Origin: 1-14-0-10-45-29 sp964532715
Lineage (GTDB): Archaea; Micrarchaeota; Micrarchaeia; Anstonellales; Anstonellaceae
NCBI GenBank assembly: GCA_964532715.1
Contig: CAZHIX010000019.1
Coordinates: forward strand, 1 to 20,073
Length of the DNA stretch: 20,073 nucleotides
Reading direction: 5' to 3'
Part shown: positions 1 through 5,908 of the stretch, in pieces
Position numbering within the stretch: the stretch's first letter is position 1
How the letters are laid out: every line of letters starts with the position of its first letter
Made by a program: the position numbers and the translations under genes
The notes under the pieces: generated by a model
Seen by the model: only the letters and a program-made list of their open reading frames with translations
Told to the model about the DNA's origin: nothing
Databases searched by the model: none

Positions 1-54
1 GTTATTAATCGCATTTTTAGATTCGCAAATCAAGTTTGCTCACTAAAAATGCTC
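1..54. repeat. 54-bp palindromic direct repeat, copy 1
   Basis: This stretch is repeated exactly at 126-179. Each copy can fold on itself: GCATTTTTAG (11-20) pairs with CTAAAAATGC (43-52), and inside that GCAAA (25-29) pairs with TTTGC (35-39). Because the window begins at the repeat, further units may lie to the left. The copies are 125 bp apart start to start. The 71-bp interval holds a second hairpin (GAGGGAGC at 68-75 with GCTCCCCTC at 96-104, one bulged C). Function is unknown; a transposon end or a small structured RNA are both possible. Confidence 0.85.
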
Positions 55-125
55 CCCTACTTCAAAAGAGGGAGCCACCTGCTCATCACATGCTTGCTCC
101 CCTCTACCCCTCACTTTTCTACTTA

Positions 126-179
126 GTTATTAATCGCATTTTTAGATTCGCAAATCAAGTTTGCTCACTAAAAATGCTC
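126..179. repeat. 54-bp palindromic direct repeat, copy 2
   Basis: An exact second copy of bases 1-54, with the same hairpin (136-145 with 168-177). Identity stops sharply at base 179 (CTC here, CCC in copy 1). The motif AGATTCGC (144-151) next to a stem also occurs, on the opposite strand, at the end of the structured element at 8543-8732. Confidence 0.85.
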
Positions 180-202
180 TCTTCGTTGAAAAAAAAGAGC
201 CA

Positions 203-349
203 TTAGAGTTTCATCCTCCTCAATTCATCATACACTTCATCTAGATTCTTGTAAAGCAAAAGCAAGATTTTTTTCTTCTGTCTTAGCACCTGCCAAATCA
301 GTCTTCGGTGTTCAATTCGTTTTGAAAAAACATTGGCAAAATGTTTCAT
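203..349 (-). CDS. possible small basic protein, 48 aa
   Basis: I do not recognise this ORF. It starts at ATG 347-349, ends at TAA 203-205, and has an in-frame TAG shortly upstream, so it is complete at 48 residues. The peptide begins MKHFANVFSK and is rich in Arg, Lys, Leu, Asp and Glu. Its second half (KNLDEVYDELRR) would form an amphipathic helix, unlike random translation of AT-rich DNA. A weak purine-rich ribosome site (AGGAAAG) lies just before the start. It sits between the 54-bp repeats and the Fic island, so it could be a remnant of an accessory gene. No function is proposed; chance cannot be excluded at this length. Confidence 0.3.
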   Translation of the reverse strand: MKHFANVFSKRIEHRRLIWQVLRQKKKILLLLYKNLDEVYDELRRMKL

Positions 350-468
350 CGGCTTTCCTATTTGCGCCTTTTTCTAAATATGTTTTATTAACAAGTTAAA
401 CAAAATTAAATAGCGCAGATGATGATAGAGTGTGATCTATAAGCGAGTTTTACTTGCGATGATTATAG

Positions 469-489
469 ACGGACGGTCTGATGCCGATT
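469..489 (+). repeat. direct repeat bracketing the fic island, left copy
   Basis: GGACGGTCTGATGCCGATT (471-489) is nearly identical to 1635-1654, with one substitution and one extra A. The identical core ACGGACGGTCTG covers 469-480 and 1633-1644. A hairpin sits directly to its left (CTATAA-GCGAG at 437-447 with CTTGC at 453-457 and TTATAG at 463-468). The repeat pair encloses the GC-richer Fic gene, as expected of element ends or a target duplication. Confidence 0.65.
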
Positions 490-548
490 CATTAGCCTGA
501 CCAACAGGGTTGTTTGGTTAATGAAGAGTTTTGAAACGAAAACATATC

Positions 549-568
549 TACTTAACCCCGGTTAAGTA
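549..568. terminator. palindrome downstream of fic, possible terminator
   Basis: TACTTAACC (549-557) and GGTTAAGTA (560-568) form a perfect 9-bp stem with a 2-base loop, 14 bases past the fic stop codon. The T-run on the minus strand beyond it is short (TTTT), so it is not a classic intrinsic terminator. It could equally be a protein-binding palindrome. Confidence 0.4.
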
Positions 569-582
569 AAATCAGGTATTGC

Positions 583-1500
583 TTAATTTGTCGCATCCAG
601 ATACAAATCCAGCGCCTGCTCAACATCCTTTGAAATCAGCATGGCAAGGGAGCGAAAATCCCTTTTATCCGCTTTCTCAAGCGAAGTATAGTACGCACGC
701 CGTTCTTCTCTTCGTAAAATGGTTGGCGGAAAACCGGCGCGCATGAGCCTAAGGTTCATCAGCAGGCGAGCCAATCTGCCGTTTCCATCTACGAACGGAT
801 GAATCCGGACCGTTTCGTGATGGAGTTTGGCTGCGGATTTGATCGCATCAATGCCTTTGCGCTTGTCGTTGAGCATGATGTAAACCGGCTTCATCAGTTC
901 AGGCACTTTTCGCCAGTTCGGAAGCACGACTTTGGAGCCTTCTATGAAAACCTGCTCGTGGCGGTAGAAGCCGGCGTCTGATGGGCTGATTTTGTCAAGG
1001 ATGGTTGCATGAAGGTTGAGCACGTCAATTTCGGTTATCTCCTTTTTCCCATCCGCCATTTTCTCAAGAAGACCGATGGCCTCCGCGTGGTTGGTTGCTT
1101 CCAAGTGCTCGTTTATGGACTTGCCCCGGATGGTGATGCCTCTTCGTAGCACCAGCCAGGTCTCCCGCAAGGTAAGTCGGTTTCCTTCTATTGCATTGGA
1201 GTGATAGGTCATATCCACCTCGAATTTATCACGAAGGCGCTTGACGACTTCGGGCGGAAGGGGCCTTAAAGAATTGAGCTTGGCTATTTTTTGCTCAAGT
1301 TTTTTTGCAAGACGTTCGTCTATCCATTCCTCGTTTTTTGCATCAAACTCAATGCCTGTCGATTTGGCATATTCTTCGGCTTCTTTGGAGCTTGGAAAGT
1401 ATTGGAGAACGTTCTGCTTTACCTTCCCATCTTCTCGGTTGTTTTCAACTAACTCGTAGTAGTAACTATTGCCCCTGCTTCTGCGCCGGATGAATGCCAT
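583..1500 (-). CDS. fic: Fic-domain protein (AMPylase-like), self-inhibited class
   Basis: Fic proteins transfer AMP or another nucleotide moiety to hydroxyl side chains of target proteins. The 305-residue product has the full core motif HPFVDGNGRLAR (residues 234-245) with catalytic His234, and the inhibitory-helix motif SNAIEGN (101-107; pattern S/T-x3-E-G/N) before it. This makes it an auto-inhibited enzyme with an N-terminal inhibitory helix. Residues 1-40 (RRSRGNSYYYELVENNREDGK in part) resemble the N-terminal segment found in some transposases and Fic proteins that continues ..GKVxQxVLxYxG; this is from memory. No strong Shine-Dalgarno precedes ATG 1500, and a TATA-like AT stretch about 30 bases upstream suggests a very short leader. 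The gene is markedly GC-richer than its neighbours (32 of 60 bases at 961-1020 against 21 of 60 at 2281-2340), suggesting transfer. The target is unknown. Confidence 0.92.
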   Translation of the reverse strand: MAFIRRRSRGNSYYYELVENNREDGKVKQNVLQYFPSSKEAEEYAKSTGIEFDAKNEEWIDERLAKKLEQKIAKLNSLRPLPPEVVKRLRDKFEVDMTYHSNAIEGNRLTLRETWLVLRRGITIRGKSINEHLEATNHAEAIGLLEKMADGKKEITEIDVLNLHATILDKISPSDAGFYRHEQVFIEGSKVVLPNWRKVPELMKPVYIMLNDKRKGIDAIKSAAKLHHETVRIHPFVDGNGRLARLLMNLRLMRAGFPPTILRREERRAYYTSLEKADKRDFRSLAMLISKDVEQALDLYLDATN

Positions 1501-1507
1501 AGTGTAA

Positions 1508-1556
1508 TGTAGTGGCGAAGATTATTTGAATATATCTATTAATCTTTACCACTACA
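1508..1556 (-). promoter_or_regulatory. fic promoter with flanking inverted repeat
   Basis: TGTAGTGG (1508-1515) and CCACTACA (1549-1556) are an exact 8-bp inverted repeat. They flank an AT-rich stretch (minus strand: AGATATATTCAAATAA, about 1523-1538) that would serve as TATA box for the gene starting at 1500. The arrangement suits an operator that could loop over or block the promoter. Which protein binds is not known. Confidence 0.45.
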
Positions 1557-1632
1557 CGCCCTCCTCATCTTGCGCGTCTTTGGCCGTTTTGTTCATTTAA
1601 GCGTTAGCTTGAGGCAGACGAATTCTATCCTA

Positions 1633-1654
1633 ACGGACGGTCTGGTGCCGAATT
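1633..1654 (+). repeat. direct repeat bracketing the fic island, right copy
   Basis: GGACGGTCTGGTGCCGAATT (1635-1654) is the partner of 471-489. A small hairpin (AAGC-GTTA-GCTT, near 1600-1611) lies just to its left, as a hairpin does for the left copy. The 1501-1829 interval otherwise holds the fic promoter and the T-rich end region of the SIMPL gene, and I see no further gene in it. Confidence 0.65.
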
Positions 1655-1790
1655 GTCAGCTCAAACGTCTTGGTATATTAATGATTGATTAGAAGCAAGT
1701 AGCATATAACTCAAGAGTAATATCTAAACTTGGCTGATTGCATTCACAATATGGAGTAGACGAAAATAAAAGAAATAAGATAAAAATTCA

Positions 1791-1829
1791 AAATATAAAA
1801 AAAGAAAAAAAATACAAACTCAAATTTGT
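1791..1829 (-). terminator. U-tract terminator of the SIMPL gene
   Basis: Reading the minus strand after the stop at 1830, the sequence turns into long T-runs (TTTTTTTTCTTTTTTT around 1812-1797). Archaeal termination commonly relies on such U-tracts. A weak stem (ACAAA with TTTGT, about 1814-1829) precedes it. Confidence 0.5.
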
Positions 1830-2618
1830 TTATTCAAGTTCATATGATGCACTTACTGAAACGCTCACTTTTGCAGTTCCTGCTGATAATGAAACTGAGC
1901 CACCCGCGCTGTCTTGTGCCGCATATTCCATTTTTGCATAGCGATAATCTACATTTGCGGTTGGTTCAACATACGAATATCCCTCATTCATTCCAGCAAG
2001 TCTTTTTATCTTAGCATCTGATGCTCTTGCCATAGATTGTGCTTTTTCTCCAGCGTTTTTGCAAGCTTCTTCAAGTAAACGTGCATAGACTTCTTCACGA
2101 GTTTTGTCTGAGAGCATAAACTGAACCGAGCTTATATCGTTTGCACCATTTGCAACTGATTCTTTTACAATATTTGCCCCAAGCGCTGTCTGGTAGCTTA
2201 CGACTCTTATGCTGTTTGTGAGTGAATATCCTATATCCACACTCTTTTCAAGTGTTTTGTTCCATTCGTATAATTTATCAAGATTATACCCTACGGTTTT
2301 TATGTTCTGTTCAGGCACTCCAATAGCCATTAATTTTTCTTTTATTTTTCGCACCTTTTCATCATTTTCAATCTGTATTTTTGCAGGATCTTCTCCTTTA
2401 CTTACTACTGAAAAAACTATTTCTACTTTGTCTGGAGTTACTTCTTCAACTGCCTGTGCGTTCACATTCAAATAATTTCTCTCAGTAGTTGATGGAATAA
2501 GTTTTGTTTCAACAACTGTTTTTGGGGTTGCAAGTGCAAAGCTGGCTGAGAAAACTATAGCTGCCAAAAATATTGCAATTGCAAGTGGAACTAAATCCAC
2601 AGTACATTTTTCTACCAT
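1830..2618 (-). CDS. membrane-anchored SIMPL-domain protein (DUF541)
   Basis: The product is 262 residues, with a short N-terminus, one hydrophobic segment (about residues 9-30: LVPLAIAIFLAAIVFSASFA) and an outer domain of the SIMPL/DUF541 family. Family hallmarks include a strand ending in VEIVFSVVSKGEDP, the region KIKEKLMAIGVPEQNIKTVGYNL, a long helix of the type ARLLEEACKNAGEKAQSMA, and a final strand KVSVSVSASYELE. Members form periplasmic or surface oligomers and are linked to oxidative-stress or signalling roles, but biochemical activity is not established. The hydrophobic segment would act as signal anchor or signal peptide. The start is fixed by a perfect GGTGAT Shine-Dalgarno (minus strand 2629-2624) five bases before ATG 2618. 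It is a single-gene unit with its own promoter and U-tract end. Confidence 0.85.
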   Translation of the reverse strand: MVEKCTVDLVPLAIAIFLAAIVFSASFALATPKTVVETKLIPSTTERNYLNVNAQAVEEVTPDKVEIVFSVVSKGEDPAKIQIENDEKVRKIKEKLMAIGVPEQNIKTVGYNLDKLYEWNKTLEKSVDIGYSLTNSIRVVSYQTALGANIVKESVANGANDISSVQFMLSDKTREEVYARLLEEACKNAGEKAQSMARASDAKIKRLAGMNEGYSYVEPTANVDYRYAKMEYAAQDSAGGSVSLSAGTAKVSVSVSASYELE

Positions 2619-2623
2619 TAAAA

Positions 2624-2662
2624 ATCACCAATTTACTGCTGGTTTTGTGTTTATTATAAATG
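2624..2662 (-). promoter_or_regulatory. TATA box and Shine-Dalgarno of the SIMPL gene
   Basis: On the minus strand TTTATAATAA (2660-2651) is a good archaeal TATA box. Transcription would begin about 25 bases further, near 2630, close to the GGTGAT ribosome site (2629-2624), giving a very short leader. Confidence 0.55.
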
Positions 2663-2756
2663 GTTGCTTTTTTGTTCGGATTTTACTCAAAGCGCAAAAT
2701 TATGTCTGTTTTTAAATATTTGAGAAGAAAATACCTCTTAGAAAAGATTGATTATC

Positions 2757-3581
2757 ATGACCTGTTTAGCCGAATACATGAAACATATACTAAGTTTTTC
2801 CTCATGTGAAGACACTCCTATGATGCTTGTTAGAGAAAATTCGCAAGTTGAGCGTATATCTCTATCTTCAGATATGAACTTTTCATTTTCAGACGATAAG
2901 TATTGTATCGGTTACAAGACCGATTTAGATGAATACAAACAATGCAGACACGGTGCATCTTCAATACGTCAGTGTCCAAAGTGTGCATACAAAGATGTTG
3001 CAAGAGTTTATACTGTTGGGGATTTTACACTCTATCCACATTTACGCGATGTATTAGATGAGGAAAAATATATCATTTATATTGCACAATTTGGTGCAGA
3101 CATTACAAAAGTTGGTCTTACTCGTCGCTCACGATATATGAAACGGTGGAGAGAACAAGGTGCAGATTTTGCAGTCGCACTCATGGAATTTGATGGTCCC
3201 ACACAAGCATATCCTGCCGAGCAGTATTTGCAAAATGTTTTTGGATTTAGAAATTCAGTTCAGGCAAAACAAAAAATATCAAGAATTAATTTTGATCGGC
3301 TAAAAGCGCAAACTTGTCTTGAGAATGCAATCACGCGAGTATCTGATGATGCAAATCTTCAGTCATATCTAACAAATGAAAAACTGGTGGATATGTCTGA
3401 AAATTATCCAAAAGTATTAAATCCTGAAATTGTAGATTATGTGCAAGGAAAAATTTTGGGTGCAAAAGGACATTGGCTTTTTTATGAAGGAATTTCTGGT
3501 CTTCATTATGCGTGCAATATGAACAAACAAGTTGGGAAATTTCTGGCACAGAAAAAAAACGAAGGACTGTTTTTGGATTGA
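2757..3581 (+). CDS. DUF2797-like protein (zinc-binding, GIY-YIG-like region)
   Basis: About 274 residues from ATG 2757. A TTG at 2748 is an alternative start, but a TATA-like TTTAAATAT (2711-2719) puts transcription start near 2741 and either start fits. Numbering from 2748, a cysteine/histidine set (Cys53, Cys66, His68, Cys76, Cys79; the last two as QCPKCA) looks like a zinc site. It is followed by YIIYIAQFGADITKVGLTRR (109-127 region) and RWREQGADFA, then an AEQYL segment. This order matches what I know of DUF2797 proteins: YLxxFG..KVGxT...Rw.eQGA. The KVG/R pattern is reminiscent of GIY-YIG nuclease folds. No activity is established for the family. It converges on the adenosyltransferase gene with 8 bases between the stop codons. 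Confidence 0.78.
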   Translation: MTCLAEYMKHILSFSSCEDTPMMLVRENSQVERISLSSDMNFSFSDDKYCIGYKTDLDEYKQCRHGASSIRQCPKCAYKDVARVYTVGDFTLYPHLRDVLDEEKYIIYIAQFGADITKVGLTRRSRYMKRWREQGADFAVALMEFDGPTQAYPAEQYLQNVFGFRNSVQAKQKISRINFDRLKAQTCLENAITRVSDDANLQSYLTNEKLVDMSENYPKVLNPEIVDYVQGKILGAKGHWLFYEGISGLHYACNMNKQVGKFLAQKKNEGLFLD

Positions 3582-3589
3582 ACTAATAA

Positions 3590-4108
3590 TCATTTCCACT
3601 CCTGCTCTTGCACACCACACTTCAAATTTTCATATCTTGCACGTGAGAAAAAGTAGCTTGAGAGTCTATTCATATAAATCAAAATCGGTTTTAGTTGCGC
3701 ATCCTTTATTCTCTCAACGCACCTTTCTGCACGTCGTGCAACTGTTCGTGCATGATGCAAATAAGTTGCGCTTGGACTCCCTCCTGGTAAAATAAAGTTT
3801 TTAAGTTGGGGCAATTTTTCATCAATTTCATCTATCCATCTTTCCAATTTCTGAACTCTTGCCCCAAATTCATCTGCTTTTGCAGGTTTGTAGTATCCTG
3901 CGATTATTGATCCTGCTTCAAAAAGATCTTTTTGAATATTTGCAAGTTGTTCATCTTGTCCAAGTTTTGCTCTGGATATTCCTATTGTGGATGAGAGTTC
4001 ATCAAGTGTTCCAATAGCTTCAAATATTATATCGCTTTTTGGTTTTCTAATTCCAGTTGCAAGTGTTGTGTTTCCATCATCTCCATTTTTTGTATATGAA
4101 CGAGCCAT
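3590..4108 (-). CDS. pduO: PduO-type ATP:cob(I)alamin adenosyltransferase
   Basis: This enzyme transfers the 5'-deoxyadenosyl group of ATP to cob(I)alamin, making coenzyme B12 (adenosylcobalamin). The 172-residue product has the family's ATP-binding N-terminus YTKNGDDGNTTL (residues 5-16), then GTLDELSSTIG, FILPGGSPSATYLHHARTVA (with the RRAER that follows) and NRLSSYFFSRARYEN near the C-terminus. Length and motif order match the human MMAB/PduO family, so the gene is complete. It has no long leader: ATG 4108 lies about 26 bases from a TTATAA element shared with the divergent protease gene. No B12-dependent enzyme or cobalamin synthesis gene is nearby, so it may serve salvage of imported corrinoid for an enzyme encoded elsewhere (inference). 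Confidence 0.9.
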   Translation of the reverse strand: MARSYTKNGDDGNTTLATGIRKPKSDIIFEAIGTLDELSSTIGISRAKLGQDEQLANIQKDLFEAGSIIAGYYKPAKADEFGARVQKLERWIDEIDEKLPQLKNFILPGGSPSATYLHHARTVARRAERCVERIKDAQLKPILIYMNRLSSYFFSRARYENLKCGVQEQEWK

Positions 4109-4131
4109 GTGTTGTTATGCTCTGTCTGTGC

Positions 4132-4137
4132 TTATAA
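4132..4137. promoter_or_regulatory. shared palindromic TATA element for divergent genes
   Basis: TTATAA is its own reverse complement and is embedded in CTTATAATTTTTAC on the plus strand. Its centre (4134.5) is about 26 bases from the minus-strand ATG ending at 4108 and about 26 bases from the plus-strand ATG at 4160. That is the usual TATA-to-start distance in archaea, so one site could direct leaderless transcripts both ways. Confidence 0.55.
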
Positions 4138-4159
4138 TTTTTACTTGTGTGAATTTTAC

Positions 4160-5071
4160 ATGAAACTTGATACTATTATGTCTATAACGTTGATGTTTGC
4201 ACTAACTCAAATCATTTCGTTATGTGCCGGAATTTTATTGATTTCAAATGCGTCTGTAGATCCAAACATGCAGTATTTGTCAATTTCAATAGTGGAAGAT
4301 TCAAATAGCCTACTAAATGGCGTATTAATGATTTTTTATGTCTTAATTGGTGCGGTATTTGCATTAGCGATAATCAAATATTTCAGAACAAAATTTCTAT
4401 TTCGTTTAGTGGAGTTTGCAATTATATGTACTACTGTAAGCGTACTATGTTTTTCAGTAATCTTCTCATTTAGCAGGTTTGGTTTTTTTGAATCAATGTT
4501 CATATCCTCGTTTATCGCACTTGTTTTTGCAATCGCAAAATTCAATTATTCAAAACTAAAAAATATTGCAGCCATATTATCGTCTGCAGGTGTGGGTGCT
4601 ATTTTTGGTTATTCAATTGGTATATGGCCAACTCTTCTATTCATCGTAGCAATAAGTTTGTATGATTATATTGCTGTATTCAAAACCCGCCATATGCTTG
4701 AATTGGCAGATGGGCTTGCAACAAACGAGCTTTCGTTTACTCTAAGCGCAACCTCAGAAAATCAAACTAGGCACTCTGAACCTAAATCTCACGAACCGGA
4801 TTTTTCTGCTCATGAAAATTATGAAACGTCTCGTCTTGATTTAGGTTCTGGAGACTTGGCAGTTCCTGCAATACTTACAGTTTCTGCCTATTCTGCTACT
4901 GGTCTTATAGGTTCAGTTGCAATAGCTTTAGGTTCAATAGTTTCAATTTTCATAACATTAAAGTTTGTCGTTGAGAAAAGAATAGTTCTTCCTGCACTTC
5001 CACCAATTTGTCTTGGGGGGCTTTTGTTTTTGCTAATCTCACAATTGATAATTCTCTTTGTTGCAGATTAA
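4160..5071 (+). CDS. presenilin-like intramembrane aspartyl protease
   Basis: The 303-residue, highly hydrophobic protein carries the GxGD-protease signature. It has SLYDYIAVFKTRH (Tyr168-Asp169) in one membrane helix, LGSGDLAVPA (Gly229-Ser-Gly-Asp232) in a later one, and LPALPP (278-280 = PAL) before the last helix. Asp169 and Asp232 are the expected catalytic pair. Between them lies a hydrophilic loop (about residues 190-225, Ser/Glu/His-rich) as in the archaeal presenilin/SPP homologue family. About eight or nine membrane helices are visible. Such enzymes cut transmembrane helices; here substrates may be remnant signal peptides or membrane-anchored proteins (inference). I chose ATG 4160 over the upstream GTG 4109 because the TATA element at 4132-4137 would lie inside the longer frame. 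Confidence 0.88.
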   Translation: MKLDTIMSITLMFALTQIISLCAGILLISNASVDPNMQYLSISIVEDSNSLLNGVLMIFYVLIGAVFALAIIKYFRTKFLFRLVEFAIICTTVSVLCFSVIFSFSRFGFFESMFISSFIALVFAIAKFNYSKLKNIAAILSSAGVGAIFGYSIGIWPTLLFIVAISLYDYIAVFKTRHMLELADGLATNELSFTLSATSENQTRHSEPKSHEPDFSAHENYETSRLDLGSGDLAVPAILTVSAYSATGLIGSVAIALGSIVSIFITLKFVVEKRIVLPALPPICLGGLLFLLISQLIILFVAD

Positions 5072-5140
5072 GTTTGTTATAAAACAAGTGTCTATCTGTA
5101 AATATTAATTGTAATTTTTCAGTCGTGTGCATGCGTTTCT

Positions 5141-5177
5141 TTTTAATATGCTCTTTTTCTTATTTACTATGGAGGTG
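5141..5177 (+). promoter_or_regulatory. promoter and Shine-Dalgarno of the CCCC micro-ORF
   Basis: TTTTAATATG (5141-5150) is a TATA-like box, and GGAGGTG (5171-5177) is a full-strength Shine-Dalgarno 5 bases before ATG 5183. Transcription would start near 5170, just before the ribosome site. Confidence 0.55.
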
Positions 5178-5182
5178 TAAAT

Positions 5183-5251
5183 ATGGGTGACGGATGTTGT
5201 TGTTGCGGTGGTTCATCTTCTAAAAAAGAATCAAAGCCAAAAAAGAAATAG
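5183..5251 (+). CDS. 22-residue Cys4/Lys-rich micropeptide
   Basis: A 22-codon ORF starting MGDGCCCCGG, followed by three serines and a lysine-rich tail ending KPKKK, then TAG. It has the strongest Shine-Dalgarno in the window (GGAGGTG with 5-base spacing) and a TATA-like box about 30 bases upstream, so expression is plausible despite its size. Four adjacent cysteines (residues 5-8) followed by Gly-Gly could coordinate metal or be lipidated or oxidised. The basic tail could bind nucleic acid or a negatively charged surface. I do not recognise a family. It stands alone, between the presenilin-like gene and the ribosomal operon's end. Function is unknown; the ribosome site and composition argue against chance. 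Confidence 0.6.
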   Translation: MGDGCCCCGGSSSKKESKPKKK

Positions 5252-5524
5252 AATTTTTATTCGTCTAATCTTGTTTTATATTTTATATTTTTACTTGAAA
5301 AAATCGCAATCTAATATCTTGGCTATAGAAACTGTTTCTCAAAACGTATTTGTGGGTTTTAGATGTGCACAATATACCTGCATTTATTATTCCTTATGAA
5401 TATTGTTACCATTCTTCTGCATCTGTTTCTTTTTCTAAATAGTGGTTATATGTGTTATCTTACAAAAAGAGACTAAAATCTAATAATCTGTAGTTATCAA
5501 AAAAATATAAAAAATAAATAAAAA
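5252..5524. other. AT-rich intergenic stretch, no convincing gene
   Basis: T-rich sequence right after the micropeptide (about 5252-5300) may end its transcript. A 26-codon ORF at 5396-5476 (MNIVTILLHLFLFLNS...) is hydrophobic but has no ribosome site. I see no structured RNA or repeat here. Confidence 0.5.
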
Positions 5525-5546
5525 ATTTGGTTAAGATTAACCAAAT
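5525..5546 (-). terminator. hairpin plus U-tract terminator of the stalk operon
   Basis: ATTTGGTTA (5525-5533) pairs with TAACCAAAT (5538-5546) around an AGAT loop. On the minus strand the stem is followed by a T-rich run (TTTTTATTTATTTTTT). The stem includes the final Phe-Gly and stop codons of rpl12, so the gene ends inside its own terminator. Confidence 0.75.
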
Positions 5547-5857
5547 AATGATGAGAGACCTTCTGCAGCCGCAGCTTCTTTTTTGCCCTCATCCTCTTCT
5601 TCCTTCTTTTCTTCTTTCTTTTCAGTTGCAGGTGCGCCTGATGCAGGTGCTGATGCAACTGCTACTGGAGCTGAAGCTGCTTTTAGTACCTCTTCAAAAT
5701 CTACTCCATTTAGTGCCTCTGCCAAGACTTTTGCACGTGCTTCATCAACTGATGCACCTGATGCCTTAACAACTGCACTTATATTTTCAGCAGTTATTTC
5801 TTTTTCTGCGCCCTTCAATAAAAGAGCTGCATGCAAGTACGGATCTATTTTTGCCAT
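5537..5857 (-). CDS. rpl12: 50S ribosomal protein P1/L12 (stalk)
   Basis: This is the archaeal/eukaryotic-type acidic stalk protein, which dimerises on P0/L10 and recruits translation GTPases. The 106-residue product has the helical dimerisation domain (about residues 1-60, beginning MAKIDPYLHAALLLKG and including ITAENISAVVKASGASVDEA). A flexible Ala/Pro hinge (62-80) follows, then a Lys/Glu-rich segment (81-95) and the conserved end EGLSSLFG that contacts elongation factors. The start at 5857 is set by GGAGGAG (minus strand 5870-5864), six bases upstream. It is last in the rpl1-rpl10-rpl12 operon, with 51 bases between it and rpl10. Confidence 0.97.
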   Translation of the reverse strand: MAKIDPYLHAALLLKGAEKEITAENISAVVKASGASVDEARAKVLAEALNGVDFEEVLKAASAPVAVASAPASGAPATEKKEEKKEEEDEGKKEAAAAEGLSSLFG

Positions 5858-5908
5858 ATTTTTCTCCTCCTAATTACAAATATTATTTCTTCTTCTCATA
5901 GCGATTTC

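Noticed and set aside
1..179. CRISPR array
   Set aside because: Only two repeat units, 54 bp long with a 71-bp interval that itself forms a hairpin; no cas genes nearby. It fits a palindromic dispersed repeat better.
4109..4159. longer presenilin-like protein starting at GTG 4109
   Set aside because: It would include the TATA element and overlap the divergent gene's promoter; the extra residues are not membrane-protein-like and no Shine-Dalgarno precedes it.
5187..5399. 70-codon frame overlapping the CCCC micropeptide
   Set aside because: It lies out of frame with the strong Shine-Dalgarno and ATG at 5183 and runs into AT-rich sequence of low-complexity translation.
5396..5476. 26-codon hydrophobic ORF in the intergenic stretch
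   Set aside because: No ribosome site and composition expected from T-rich DNA; support is insufficient.
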